A DNA stretch of 64,000 nucleotides from Glandiceps talaboti (taxonomy: Eukaryota; Hemichordata; Enteropneusta; Spengelidae): contig NC_135553.1 of assembly GCF_964340395.1 (NCBI RefSeq), positions 740,001-804,000 on the forward strand, written 5' to 3'. The notes under the pieces are model-generated. The model did not search any database, was not told the DNA's origin, and worked only from the letters and a program-made list of their open reading frames with translations. Shown one piece after another: positions 39,121 through 51,870 of this stretch. A program made the translations under genes and the position numbers. How positions within the stretch are numbered: position 1 is the first letter of the stretch; the number at the start of each line of letters is the position of its first letter.

Positions 39121-39462
39121 TTAAAGCTGCACTAGTTTTTTAAATTGTTAGATACAGATGACTTACTTTTAACATTGTCCATTCTGAACACTATTGGATC
39201 ACTTGTGGGTAAACATATTGGTATAGATGTACACATAATATATGGTATGAAAAAATCCAATTAAATTGAATTTTTGGTCCACACCCTAAAATAAGTATAC
39301 TGACTTCAACCTGTTACTGGTACTGTAGGCTATGGATAAAATCAACCTCAAATTTTCATGTATAATGGCTAATTATTGTATTTTAACATTTTTCAGTTGA
39401 ATATATTGTTGGTTGTCTTATCACAAAAATGATATATCCAGTAACAGTTAGTGCAGCTTTAA
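39121..39462. mobile_element. TTAA-flanked MITE (334 bp plus duplications)
   Basis: TTAA at 39121-39124 and 39459-39462 flanks an element starting AGCTGCACTAG and ending AGTGCAGCT, so the ends are inverted. TTAA duplications are the mark of piggyBac and Kolobok-type transposases; which one applies cannot be told from the ends alone. No open frame. A second copy in opposite orientation starts at 63768: GGATCACTTGTGGGTAAACA and TTCAATTTAATTGGA-type phrases are shared between the two. Confidence 0.8.
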
Positions 39463-40398
39463 AAACCTCAAAGTGAATTACAAACTCAAAATACTGAAGG
39501 TTGTAAGACTAAAATATAACTTCTTTGAGGTCTTGCCCTGAAGGAAGAGCAATGGATGCTCAGCTTTAATACATTGTATAACAACATCAAACACAACTAT
39601 CACTTTTTCTAAGAATAACAAAATGTAATCACAGATGGTATGAGTTATGTAAAAAGCTGTGGGTTTACTTCTGAAATGTGGAGACTACATGTGACATGTC
39701 CTTGCTGTGAGGCTATTAATAGTGTTATTTCCAGACACTTCTCAGCTACCATCCATTATAGGGAAAGAAGTCATCTCAGGGCACCTTCAGACATCATGTT
39801 GTGTGTTTGACACATGTATTTTATCATTAACATGTACAATTAAGGATGATAACAAGCACACGTTATAATAATTAAAACAGTCTATTATGTCGTAGTCTGT
39901 GAAGAGACAGCATGGAAGGATGACCTGGGCACATATCAGGGGTGTATTCCATTACATATAAACCCAGTCTTACAGATTAGCACAGTCACTAGGGTCAGAG
40001 CATTCATGTACAGATAAGACCAGGCGATACTACTCTTGGTCAGTCTGTTTGTGAATGTGCAGTAAATTAGAAGAAGTTAGACTGTAATACAAATTCTAGT
40101 ATCCAGGGTCAGTCCATTTATTTACAGGTAGTACCAACAGACACCCTTTGTAACATCCAGGAAGTAATTTGCATAGACCCCAGGAAAACTATGTACTGCA
40201 TGCTGTTGGTATCCAGGACCTATCAATGTCTATTGTTAGGTATACAACAGGGAAGGCAGTGTGGCATGCTGGTATCCAAAACAGTATATGTAGTATTGTA
40301 TGTACTGTAGTGTGTGGAAGCACTGCATAGGCATTAACATGTAGTAAAGATTTTACTTTAGAAATCATTTACCTATAATGCATAACTACATACATATA

Positions 40399-41430
40399 AA
40401 GATAAGATAAGATAAGATAAAACTTTATTTCAACCGTTTAGAAAATTTTACATTTCTAATTTGGTATTTAAAAGAAATAAAGTTAATAATAATCTAAGTA
40501 AATAACTAAGTTATAAATATGAAAGTATAGAATAGTTCTAGTGTTTGTCTATTTACTACTATTCAGGTATATGGAAAGAGCAGTTATAATATCCTTATGT
40601 TTTGATTGTGGTACTGTTCATATTTGTCGTATATATCTGTGACTGGATTCTTGCAGCTTTGCTGGCTTTGTCTGAGAGTCTGTCTGCTGTGGAGCTCATA
40701 GAACCATTGGCCTTGAATGTTACACCAAGATATGTGTATTGTTCTGTAGTTTTTATTTCTTCCAAGCCACATTTGAATTGTCTTGTATCTTGTTTGCATC
40801 CTGATTTTCTGAATACCATTATTTGTGTTTTATTTGTGTTTACTTGTAATTGCCAGTCTGTTGTGTATCAATGAAGGTAGTCCAGTGCATTCTGTATTCC
40901 TTCATAGGATGTTGACATCAATGCAATATCATCTGCATATAATAGGCTGTTGATTGTTTTGTTATTGAGCTCTGGTGCATTTGTTTCAATGTTTGCGAGT
41001 CCGGTAATGAAATCATTTACAAAGATATTAAACAATGTTAGGCTTAGAGGATATCCTTGCTTAACCCCATTATCAATTTGGAACTTTTCTGTTATTACAT
41101 CATTTAATTTCACGGCGAAGTTCATATTTGTGTACATGTTCTATATTATGTTGTATACTTTTCCGTTGATGTTGTTACAGAGTAATTTATAGTGTAGTGC
41201 TTTTCTCCAAATTGTGTCAAAACACTTTTTGAGGTCCACAAAGCAACAGTAGATTTTCTTATTTCTTGAATAGTATTTCTTTATAATAGTGTGCAGTGTT
41301 AGAATATGGTCGACAGTTCTATGTTTGTGTCAGAAACCTGCTTGGTTTGGGTGGATGATTTTATTCCTTTCCAGATAGTCTGATATTCTATTGTTAATGA
41401 TCATACTAAATAATTTAGTATAATACATAT
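40399..41430 (-). pseudogene. 5'-truncated LINE with broken reverse transcriptase
   Basis: Read on the minus strand this is the C-terminal part of a non-LTR retrotransposon reverse transcriptase. Visible blocks in order are: KLFSMIINNRISDYL, HPNQAGF with HRTVDHILTL, FVDLKKCFDTIWRKAL, NGVKQGYPLSLTLFNIFVND, LLYADDIALMS (the catalytic YADD, about 40920-40945) and TYLGVTFKANG. It stays in one frame over about 700 bases but is interrupted by at least three stops: after QAGF, after VYNII and after DYLH. The first is TGA where the family usually has arginine, fitting CGA to TGA decay. The 3' end carries an AATAAA signal and (TTATC)n tail, shared with 3707-3919. No endonuclease domain remains. The element is an old, inactive copy. 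Confidence 0.85.
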
Positions 41431-41916
41431 AGTATATAGAATGCACCTAGTTTCAGTCTCTTGAGAGCAGAGACTATTTGAAATAAAATGAAATATCTGC
41501 AGTTTGTAAAGTGTTCCTGTATTGTCAAAATAATTACACTCTTTCATTGCTTTGAATGTGTTATTTCCCATGTGGTATACAACCAGAATAATCAGAACAA
41601 GTGTAAGCTACCTTAGTAAATATGCATTCTGAGAACTCTGACATGTCTTTGTCCCCCTCTGATATGGTTCTTTCCCCAGGGATGTAAACTGTGAAATACT
41701 AGCATAAAGCCACAACTTGTATGTAGCTTATAGACATACCTCAACTAGCAGAATCATTTCATTGATTAAGAGTACTAAATATTCACATTCACATAACATT
41801 GTCAGATTTAGTGGCAGCAATGGAAAATACAGTACCTCAATGCCTGCAAATTCTTAACTACAGACTCTAGAACTCTACATTTGTTTGTAAATGCGACACT
41901 GAACTATATTGTATGG

Positions 41917-42225
41917 TACATGTATGTTACTCTCCTAGAGAGCCAGTACATGTATGTTGAGGCCACGACAAGCCTTACAGCTCGGCTAGTATATGCATGT
42001 ATGTGAGAGCCACAACAAACCTGCACAGAGCCACACACGCCACTGGGCTAGTAGGATATTGTATTTTGAAGATAAGCTTCCTGGTTTATTTTTGACTTAG
42101 CTTAATTAGCCTAGTACATATGTTGCAGACTATCCAAAGTCTGCAGGCTAGTAGTCATACATATGTTGGAGACAACCCTAAGTCTCCAGGCTAGTACATG
42201 TATGTTGTAGACAGAGTAACCTAGA
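41917..42225 (+). repeat. Degenerate repeat around GGCTAGTACATGTATGTTG
   Basis: About six diverged units of roughly 40-65 bp contain CTAGTACATGTATGTTG and GAGACAACCCTAAGTCTCCAG-like palindromic phrases. No open frame. Confidence 0.6.
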
Positions 42226-42723
42226 CATAGGTGTAATTTCCTCTCGGTTGCCAGATGTAATTATGTTCAGGTATATGCCATGTGAATTTCAACTATTCAA
42301 TAGTCCGGTGTGACTTGTTGTCAGTCTTGCATTAAATTAAGTGATCAATCATTTATTTTTTTATCTTTTGTCTGTATCTGGAAATGCCATAGGAACCAAA
42401 TTTGTGCTTGATATGGAAAGATGATAAAAGTAATTGAGTGGAAACATACACTGATGAGTAGACAGGTGACATGATATGAACTATATAGGAAATGCTAACC
42501 AGAGCATACCAAGTGATACATGTACTTGGGGATTAAAATGTCTGTAAATTTCTAAAATATATCAACTGCATTGAAATCAAGCATGGTTCGATAATATCAA
42601 CAAGGATATACAATTCATGCAAACACAAGCAAAAAAGTCAATTTAGATTACATTTGTACACGTTGCTGTGCATTAGCGTTTCTATATATTTACAATACAA
42701 CCCATAACACCAAAGTAAAGCAT

Positions 42724-42899
42724 TTTCTGTACATGTATCACAATCGTTTATAGCATTCATATCAAGGGTACAAGTACACTGTTTCATTTGCTAATTGACC
42801 AAATTACGAAGGCCACATGCTAGGTTTGTAAATAAACCAATTGAAACAGTATATTTTACATGATGTGAATGCTATAAATGAGTGTGGCACATACAGAAA
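42724..42899. mobile_element. 176-bp hairpin element (old MITE)
   Basis: TTTCTGTACATGTATCACAA, TTTATAGCATTCATATCA and CACTGTTTCATTTGCT on the left recur inverted on the right with roughly three-quarters identity. Arms are about 70-75 bp with a centre of about 30 bp. No coding capacity and no certain target duplication. Confidence 0.65.
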
Positions 42900-44630
42900 G
42901 AGTTTTACTTCAGTCTTACCTGTTGTAGTTGTTTCATCAAACCCATGATCACTGCATACAGTGTCACACATTGCTGCTGGAGGTCGATATCTAAATGTTA
43001 TGATTTATAGAATCAATCAGTGTGCTGCAGGATCTTAGTTAAAATTGTACAGTCCCGCTATGGTATACATCACTGCCAAAAGTCCAGATCAAACTGGATT
43101 CAATTAAATCAAAGTAAGAATTTATGAACACAATTTGACGACTTCTTTGAACTTTAGAACAATATATCTGATGGGTTTGATGAGCTTAGGAGAGAAACCA
43201 TGCATATATTAACATAAAATAAACTAGTCTATACTGTAACAGCTTTATCTTAATACCAGGTCTTCTTGAATTTGTTATTCTTTATGGAATGTTTTATCAA
43301 GTGAACTATTATAGACATCGTGTAATCCAATTAACACTTCAAGACTCAGCTATATCAGATAATTTCATTTTAAGATGAGAGGACTTGTTTACTTCTTATC
43401 TATAGTTTGTGATATTTGTTTGTTTCAGTATCTTTTTTATTGGCTTTGTCTGACATTTTATCTTTTTTTATCCCTGTTAGATTTGTACAGTGCCCTTCCT
43501 CTGAGCAATTTTAATTTGATTAATTGGCACTTTATAAATCATTTATTATTACTAAATGAATTGTGTGATCGGAATTGTGCAATATGTACTAATGACATTG
43601 TAGAATGGTTCCCTAGATCTTGCATACATGTAAATCATGTCACCAGACATTGACAGAATAGAGTAATAACTATGATATTGCAGTCATAAAAACATAATTC
43701 ATAATCATCATGGAAGTGCAATGACCGCTGACAACAAGGATAAATAGCTTTGTATCAGCTCAGTCAAATAACATGGACAAAATTTAAAATCTATCAGTAC
43801 CGTTATTTAGCTGTTGTACTAAAAATGGTGTAAGAATATATTAGGAGTACATGTAACCTAGTCATATACCAAGGGAAACAGACATGGCTGAATGTGATCG
43901 TTAAAATGTAAAAAAAATAATTAGATGTTGTCATAACATGTTATCACCCATTCACAGTTGAAAGTGTCAAATTAATCAGATAAATGTAGGCAGGTGAGGG
44001 GTTTTGACTTGTACAAGGGACTAATAGTTTTACTTGATTTTTCTGCTTACTGAACAAAAGAACAATTTCATTGTATTGAGGAAAGTACATGTCATAATTT
44101 CGTGTGCAAACTTAACATTTATGAAAAGTCATGAAATACATGTTTTAAAAGAAAAAGACTTGATATTGATATGTATGGCTAAGGCTGTCTAATATTTGAT
44201 TGTACAATATCACACCTAAATTTACACACAAAGTCCAAACATTGGAATGACACTCAGATGCACAAATATGTCTATTCATTTTGTGATGCTATACATGTAT
44301 AAGCTTAACTCTTGTTGCTGTATCTAAAAAGTACAAATGTATGCAAGTCACATCCATGCATGATTACCTGAAAAGAAGATGCAAGACATTGTTTCTCTCA
44401 TTAACCTTTCGTATCCTAATAGACACGTTATACATGTACCTTAACGAGTTCCATGAACGGCTCAGTGATTACAACTAAAAACATCTGTTCTTTAGAGAAT
44501 GTGTCACCACTTCAGATTGTTATCATGATCATAACATGATGTGTATGAAATGACTATAATTACAGAATAGTTCTCCAGCATCCACCATGACAACATTGTC
44601 ACTGATCATTGCACATCGAAAGACACACAT

Positions 44631-44693
<63 letters not shown>

Positions 44694-46946
44694 TACATAT
44701 GTGTACGTATTCATATATGCTGAAATACTTCATCTCAGAAAGTTAATTACACTTAGCTCAATAGAACTGCTGCTCTTGAAAGTAATGCCTTTATTTTTAC
44801 TTTTAAATTGTAAGTAATGTATGTTCTAGACTTGTATTGTGTGTGTCTGCATGTGTGTGTGTGTCTGTGTGTGTGTCTGTGTGCACGTGCCAGCAATATC
44901 AAATTCGTTGTCCAACGCTGTTTTGTTTTTGCTGTTTTAAGTTGACTATTGGTTTTAATATTTCTCTGAAGAATTCATCAATAAATGCATGAGTATGAAT
45001 ATGAATGTATACATACGTACATTACATACACATATCATGTACACTGTACACACACACACACACATGTACGTATGTACATACTTACTTACAAACACATATA
45101 CACACACATTTGACAAGCAATGATTTCATGAAAAGATTAATATGCTATGCATATATATATAGTCATCCATTCGACTGAATTGCATATAAATTTAGCTATT
45201 TTGTCATTCATTCCAATTTGTTCAGTTCTTCGTTAAAAAAGTGATATGAATTTGTAATCCAAAAGAGTGTTTTCCATTACGGTACTTGTATATAGAACTA
45301 CTCTTGTAAAGCTACTGGAGCATAATAGATGTACTTCATATTTGCACCATCATTTCTTGTAGCTAAGAATTTAAATTACTTTTCACCCAGTACTGCTGGC
45401 CAAGATTTATTATGATCAAGAGCTTGGCAATATCATATCTAAAATGTGACCCATGCACGTTTTGTGATAAACTTCACTCTGTCAAGTAGTTAAACATAAA
45501 ACATTGCTCGTTGCAGTCAGTAATGAGAATGCCTTTATAACTGTGAATAGTTGTATTTTATGTGTTCTGTATTAAACATGAACTCAGCATCCAGAATTTC
45601 AAGCTTGCTATATTTTGTAATTGAGAGAATAGGTTGATCAGCATTGCCTAAGTTATTAATACAACCCTGGGCAGAGATAGAACCGTACAAATGGATGTCT
45701 TCTATCAAGACTTGTACATGTATTCTTTATAGCTGTATAGCCATTCGTCCCATGTGTCCACTCCTCTTATATATCATATGTTAATTTTCCCTTGGGGAGA
45801 GAAGACTCATAAGTAACCAAAATAACTTCCAGTAATGTGCAAATAAGTTCTATGGAAAGACTGCATATGGTTGTAAATATTACAAATGTAGAAATTTCTA
45901 TTAATAGCAATGAAGTAGGCAACCATCAGGAAACCTTTGATTGCTAGATTACTGGTGACATATTGTAAACATAATATTTACACTACTGTTACCCATCACA
46001 TCTGTAAACCAAACTACCATAAGAATCTGAACTGTTTGATTTGAACAGCTGTCAGTGCTGTAGTGTCAGTGAGAAATCATAGCATTAGCCATGTCCCTTG
46101 AAGTCTGAAGTAGACCAATTGATATTCATTGGATGAAACCAAGTAGCAATATATATAGTGTCTTCACTGCATGACCTGTCATACAACACTGACATAATCA
46201 TAATGTCAACTGTATTTCAATGGTCTTGTAAAATGAATGAATTACACTGGGGTATCGTTCAGCTTAAAGTGTAATTCTGTGCAACAAAATTTTGTGGATA
46301 ATAGAAGAAATCAGTGAAGTGCATCACAGGTAATAAATTCTATTACAAAATGCACCATACATACATGCATATGATTTGTTTGCAGTTTTCAATATCATAA
46401 GCTACATGTATGCACAGATATGTATGACTTCTTGCTTGCTCCATTAACTTTTCAACATATTTATAACTCTGAAATGGAAAAACTGTATCTGTAATTCTGA
46501 AAAGAAATAGAAAGCAAATATATCAAAAGATAATAGAGATCTTGCAGACTTGCCATCTTGAATGTTGCATTATGGGAAATGTATCATTTCTGCATAAGCA
46601 TTAATCAAACAAGTTGTTATTAACAATCTATCACATTTTTTGTAATCACAATTAAGTTTAGTCTTCTGATCAATCCATATTAGGTATTACTATAACTATA
46701 AGCAATATCCCACAGTCCTAAATTGTGTCTCAGTGAGCATGCATGCTCAGTGTTGATTGAAAATTGGCCAATTCTAATTAAATATCTAACCACAATAGTC
46801 ATCTTGTGAGGATCCAACATACATGTATAACCATAGACATTGGAGACATCTTTCTCCAAATATTTTTAAAATGCATAATTCCTCTGTAACATGTTAGTTG
46901 TGTTTGCTTGTGGAAAAGAAAATTATCAGACACTATTGGTTTTCAG
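42900..46946. other. Long stretch, microsatellites only
   Basis: Holds a clean (AC)n run at 44634-44691 and weaker TG/AC tracts at 44840-44885 and 45050-45063. No exon recognised. The 92-codon open frame at 43375-43653 is Leu/Phe/Tyr-rich without a motif. Confidence 0.5.
44634..44691 (+). repeat. (AC)n microsatellite
   Basis: About 28 uninterrupted AC dinucleotides. The poly-Thr-His and poly-Cys-Val frames across it are artefacts. Confidence 0.97.
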
Positions 46947-47165
46947 CAATCTGATTAAAATCCGATGTGGTGAAAGCGGCTAGATGTCCTTATTTACCTC
47001 TATTCATCGTTTTGTAACGTTTGTTTTGTTCGGAGTGATCGCCGCCTTCCCAAAGAAGGATGGGAAGGCGGCGATCACTCCGAACAAAACAAACGTTACA
47101 ACACGATGAATAGAGGTAAATAAGGACATCTAGCCGTTTCACCACATCGGATTTTAATCAGATTG
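46947..47165. mobile_element. 219-bp foldback transposon with 9-bp target duplication
   Basis: Two arms of about 105 bp are exact inverted copies apart from one extra G and one T/G difference, separated by an 8-base loop (AAGAAGGA). The ends are CAATCTGATTAAAATCCGAT and its complement. GGTTTTCAG stands immediately on both sides (46938-46946 and 47166-47174). A 9-bp duplication with long inverted repeats is what Mutator-like elements usually leave, so this is best read as a non-autonomous Mutator-like foldback element. No open frame. The near identity of the arms and the intact duplication suggest a young insertion. Confidence 0.9.
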
Positions 47166-47816
47166 GGTTTTCAGTTGAGATGGTGGTAAGAAAGCAGGCT
47201 AGACATAAAGAAAAATATCTACAATTCCATGCATGTCTTCCCATAGCTATTCATGATGTCTCCTTGAAATAGTGTTATGTTTGAATTCTAACCATGTGGT
47301 ATTAGGTTCAGATGTAGTGATTATAGTGAAAGTATAAATTCCACATTATATTTGACACCTACGCAATATCTGCATACAGATATATTCAACCAGTCTCCCT
47401 GGAGTAAGTGCTACACATTCTTAGATTACACATTTAGTTACGGGTGTCCTAAAGTAAAGAGAGAATGGAAAATTGGATTTTTATAAAACATTGAACTAAC
47501 TGTTGTATTAGCCATGTTTACTGTAATCGGATAAAACCACAGTTCATGTCATTGATGAAAGGGTATGGTATAATGGGTATCATGACAAATCATGACAATA
47601 TACCACTATAACAGTCATAACAGAAGAGTTTAAGAACAGACTCACGTAGTTAGATGTCAGTTTACCCAAATTATGGGTAATTTATAGCTCATATAACTAA
47701 GCATGGGATTTCTTTTTGATAATTTGACATGCACATATGTATTGAATATCATATTGAAGTACAGTGTCACATAATTTCTAAGTTGATCTGAGTTTGTCAG
47801 GTATCCAAGGATTGTA

Positions 47817-47930
47817 AAATTATGTCCTTGGTGGATCTATGCTCCATTATCTCCAGAGACTTCTGAGAAATTGTGTCCTTGGTGGATCCATGTTTAATTA
47901 TCTCTGGAGACTTCTGAGGAATGCCCATGG
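47817..47930 (+). repeat. 58-bp direct duplication
   Basis: Two copies of TGTCCTTGGTGGATCTATG followed by ATTATCTCCAGAGACTTCTG, with a few substitutions. Confidence 0.8.
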
Positions 47931-48239
47931 CTGTACTTTATGGTCAAGCATATCCACAACACAAGGAAAGTTGTAATGTGGTTCAGAATGCAAGTTAGGT
48001 AACCCCCATCTGTGAGACCCAACAATTCAAACATGGCACAGTTGTCAGATACTGTAGGGAACAATGGATACATGTATGTCACCTTGACCCATTATGGTCA
48101 AAGAGTGACCCTAATGGTGTGTATTCAGAATCTCACCAATGGTGTATGTCAATTTAATAGTTATCTCAAATGGCATATGCCACCTGAAAGAACATGTTTA
48201 GCATACATTATGTATTGGTCCTGTTAAACTGCTAATGAA

Positions 48240-48830
48240 CAGGTTTGTTCTGAACACTGGTCAGTTTATAGTCAAAGTTTAATGGGAAAAAATTCAGAAA
48301 AGTGATTTGCCCTGACCTTCTTACTTTAGAAATTTATTCAAATGGAGCTTTGTTTAAAGTGGATGGGAAAATTTCAATGAAAAATGATGATTTTTAAAGT
48401 TTTTGATATTTGGTCAAAAGACTTTAAAACAAAACAAAATGCTTTGCAGGTTATTACACCATCCAATATGGATGTTCCAAAGGGTGTCTAAAACATCCAT
48501 TCAGGAATGCACAAGTTCCAAAACAGAAACACAAAGCCATGTAGCAACTGTAACAACACTCATAGCGACAGTTACATTACAATTAGTTTTTAGCCACACC
48601 TAATATCGTTTGGAAACTATAATTTCTAAAATCCCCAACCACCATCGATATTGTTAAGTGTAGCTGCAAAATTGATGTAATTATTATTTCTTAAACTCAA
48701 TATTAAGTAACCACATTGATTAATGAACCAAACAATTTCATCACAATAACTTTAATAAGTCACTTGTGCTACAGTGCCACTGGCACCGTTTGGGGTAATA
48801 TTGATTAAATGAAAAGTGGATTCTAAAATA
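48240..48830 (+). mobile_element. Diverged relative of the CCTAGCAACA family
   Basis: The end CACTTGTGCTACAGTGCCAC followed by TGGCACCGTTTGGGGTAATA corresponds to the family's right terminus, and CATAGCGACAGTTACATTAC and a TTTTTAGCCACACC phrase recall its internal modules. The body is strongly diverged, so boundaries are approximate. Confidence 0.4.
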
Positions 48831-48885
48831 TCACAGTATATTTTTATTTTAGTACATACCTAGTACAACTGTGCTTCATTGTCAC

Positions 48886-50103
48886 AACCATGTAATGCAT
48901 TGTGGTTTACTTGCATAGAGAATCATTGAATCAATCATGTGTACTATGTATGACATTGATAACCCATAATGCATTGTGGTTTACTTGCATAGAGAATCAT
49001 TGAATCAATCGTGTACTATATATGACATTGATAACCCATAATGCATTGTGGTTTACTTGCATAGAGAATCATTGAATCAATGTGTACTATATATGACATT
49101 GATAACCCATAATGCATTGTGGTTTACTTGCATAGAGAATCATTGAATCAATCATGTGTACTATATATGACATTGATAACCCATAATGCATTGTGGTTTA
49201 CTTGCATAGAGAATCATTGAATCAATCGTGTACTATATATGACATTGATAACCCATCATGCATTGTGGTTTACTTGCATAGAGAATCATTGAATCAATGT
49301 GTACTATATATGACATTGATAACCCATAATGCATTGTGGTTTACTTGCATAGAGAATCATTGAATCAATCATGTGTACTATATATATGACATTGATAACC
49401 CATAATGTATTGTGGTTTACTTGCATAGAGAATCATTGAATCAATGTGTACTATATATGACATTGATAACCCATAATGCATTGTGGTTTACTTGCATAGA
49501 GAATCATTGAATCAATGTGTACTATATATGACATTGATAACCCATAATGCATTGTGGTTTACTTGCATAGAGAATCATTGAATCAATGTGTACTATATAT
49601 GACATTGATAACCCATAATGTATTGTGGTTTACTTGCATAGAGAATCATTGAATCAATCATGTGTACTATATATATGACATTGATAACCCATAATGCATT
49701 GTGGTTTACTTGCATAGAGAATCATTGAATCAATCGTGTACTATATATGACATTGATAACCCATAATGCATTGTGGTTTACTTGCATAGAGAATCATTGA
49801 ATCAATCGTGTACTATATATGGCATTGATAACCCATAATGCATTGTGGTTACTTGCATAGAGAATCATTGAATCAATGTGTACTATATATGACATTGATA
49901 ACCCATAATGCATTGTGGTTTACTTGCATAGAGAATCATTGAATCAATCATGTGTACTATATATATTGATAACCCATAATGCATTGTGGTTTACTTGCAT
50001 GGAGAATCATTGAATCAATCATGTGTACTATATATGACATTGATAACCCATAATGCATTGTGGTTTACTTGCATGGAGAATCATTGAATCAATCATGTGT
50101 ACT
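48886..50103 (+). repeat. Satellite-like array, 17 units of 70-77 bp
   Basis: Unit: GACATTGATAACCCATAATG, CATTGTGGTTTACTTGCATA, GAGAATCATTGAATCAAT, then a variable CATGTGTACTATATATA stretch. Length differences lie in the variable part (presence of CA, CGTG, extra TA). Copies are very similar throughout, and types recur in a pattern that suggests block duplication. No coding frame. Confidence 0.95.
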
Positions 50104-50805
50104 ACTCATTGCTTCAAAATGTTTTATCACTTTCATCATCTGAAAACCATCAATCCATTTTTGTCTATTTTGTATTCTATGTAAGTTCTGTAAACGTGTA
50201 TAGTAGCACACAGCAAATCTGCAGTGTCTGATAAATAAAACCATTTCATTGTGAACCACTAGTCTCTTTATGGCAGTACTTAACAGATACCACCTGTGCA
50301 GTATTATTTTTTGTTGCAGTCAGTTGAAAAATATATCCTGTGGCCATTTATTTAGGATTGCATAACTTGACATCTTTAGTTCAGTAACATAATAACCAAC
50401 AACAGAGAATAATTGGTGTAGAAAACAGTACTCAAATTACCTTCTATCTCATGAGATAAGAACTGTGTACAGTGTGGTGATATGACCTGGGCACCCTTAT
50501 TAATAGCCTGGGATCATATTAATTTCATGATACCATACGAGAGAGTTTATGGTCACCAAGCAACTTATGAAATGTATATTGAAAGTAAAAGCAGAACAAT
50601 AAAATCAATGATAAAGAATTTTAATATCTGTTAAAACATATTTATGTTTTGGTAAAGCCCACAGTGCAATGTACAAAACATCTGGCTCCATAAAAATCTT
50701 ACTAACATCACAACATTCTATCATCTGGCAAGACAAATTTCTCAGAGTCATTGCTAAATCTTATCATCTGGCTCAACAAAAAAATCTAATTAACATTTCC
50801 ACATT
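50104..50805. other. Non-coding stretch, no gene seen
   Basis: Ordinary AT-rich sequence between the satellite array and the element at 50808. Confidence 0.5.
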
Positions 50806-50807
50806 TT

Positions 50808-51870
50808 TAGCCCCCTGAAGGTGGAGGAGGGGGAGGGGGCTATCACAATAGGCTCCATGCTTGCATCCGTTCGTCTGTGCTTCCTTCCGTAATGCATCAT
50901 TTCTCAGACATGCAATATCCATTTTTTTTCAAACCTGGCACAAAGATGACATATCATATGGGACATATGCACATCAATTTGATTTTTTGATAGATGCAGA
51001 TTTGACTGAATTGCAGCCGTATTTGAAGTTAAAAATCAATATTTACTGCTTAACTCAAAAAATATAGTACAGAAACACTCCATTCAAATATCTACCCCCC
51101 ATATTATCAGATGCAAGCTATCTTTGGAGGCCTTGACCTTTGACCTTGACCTACATCACAAACACCTTGTAATATTTATACATTTCCAATTTATTTTAAA
51201 TCATGTTTACAACTTATATTAAAGAAAAGAAGTATACACAACCATTATTTTTGGTGCGCATACTTTTTACTGAATGGCAGCCATATTTGTAGTAAACAGT
51301 CACTATATTTAATATTGTATAACTTAGAAAACATCAAAATATAAATTCTATTCAAGTGTCTAGTCCCATATAATCACATGCAAGCTTTCTTGTATGAATG
51401 ACCTTTGACCTTGACCTACAGGGTAGACATCAAAATTAAGCTATTACTTACATATTGCAGTCCAGACACTTTGTAGCAATCATGTGTGACTAATGTCTTT
51501 TAGATCATGTCTATAGATAATACAGAACCAGATAAACATACACATGCATTATGTTTGGTGCTCATATCACTTTTTACTCGATGGCAGCCATATTTGTAGT
51601 GCACAGTCATGATTTACTATGTAACTCAAAAAACTCATATTGCCAGGTTTAAACTTTCTTTTGAGACATTGACCTTTGACCTTGACTCTGATCTTCAGGT
51701 TCAATTATTGAAATTCAGCAATTTCCTACATTATCAGACACTTTGTTAAAATTTGTAGTATTAATTTGTTGTCACTAATTTCTTTTAAATTGTGTCTCCA
51801 TTCAGTCACAGAGAATTAAAGTATGGGGGAGGGGGGGGGGCTGTATCTTCTACGAAATCTTGTTATTGTG
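50808..51870 (+). mobile_element. Non-autonomous element with C/G-run ends and ~270-bp repeats
   Basis: The left edge TTTAGCCCCCTGAAGGTGGA leads into GGGGGAGGGGGCTATCAC. The right edge is GGGGGAGGGGGGGGGGGCTG followed by TATCTTCTACGAAATCTTG. Inside are about three diverged copies of a unit of roughly 270 bp, marked by TTGACCTTTGACCTTGACC near 51131, 51409 and 51675 and by GGCAGCCATATTTGTAGT. CATTTCTCAGACATGCAAT near the left end is shared with 28935-28965. No transposase. The G runs could form G-quadruplexes. Class of element unknown. Confidence 0.6.

Noticed and set aside
48886-50103. CRISPR-like regular array
   Set aside because: The whole unit repeats with no unique spacers and the DNA is eukaryotic, so this is a tandem satellite.
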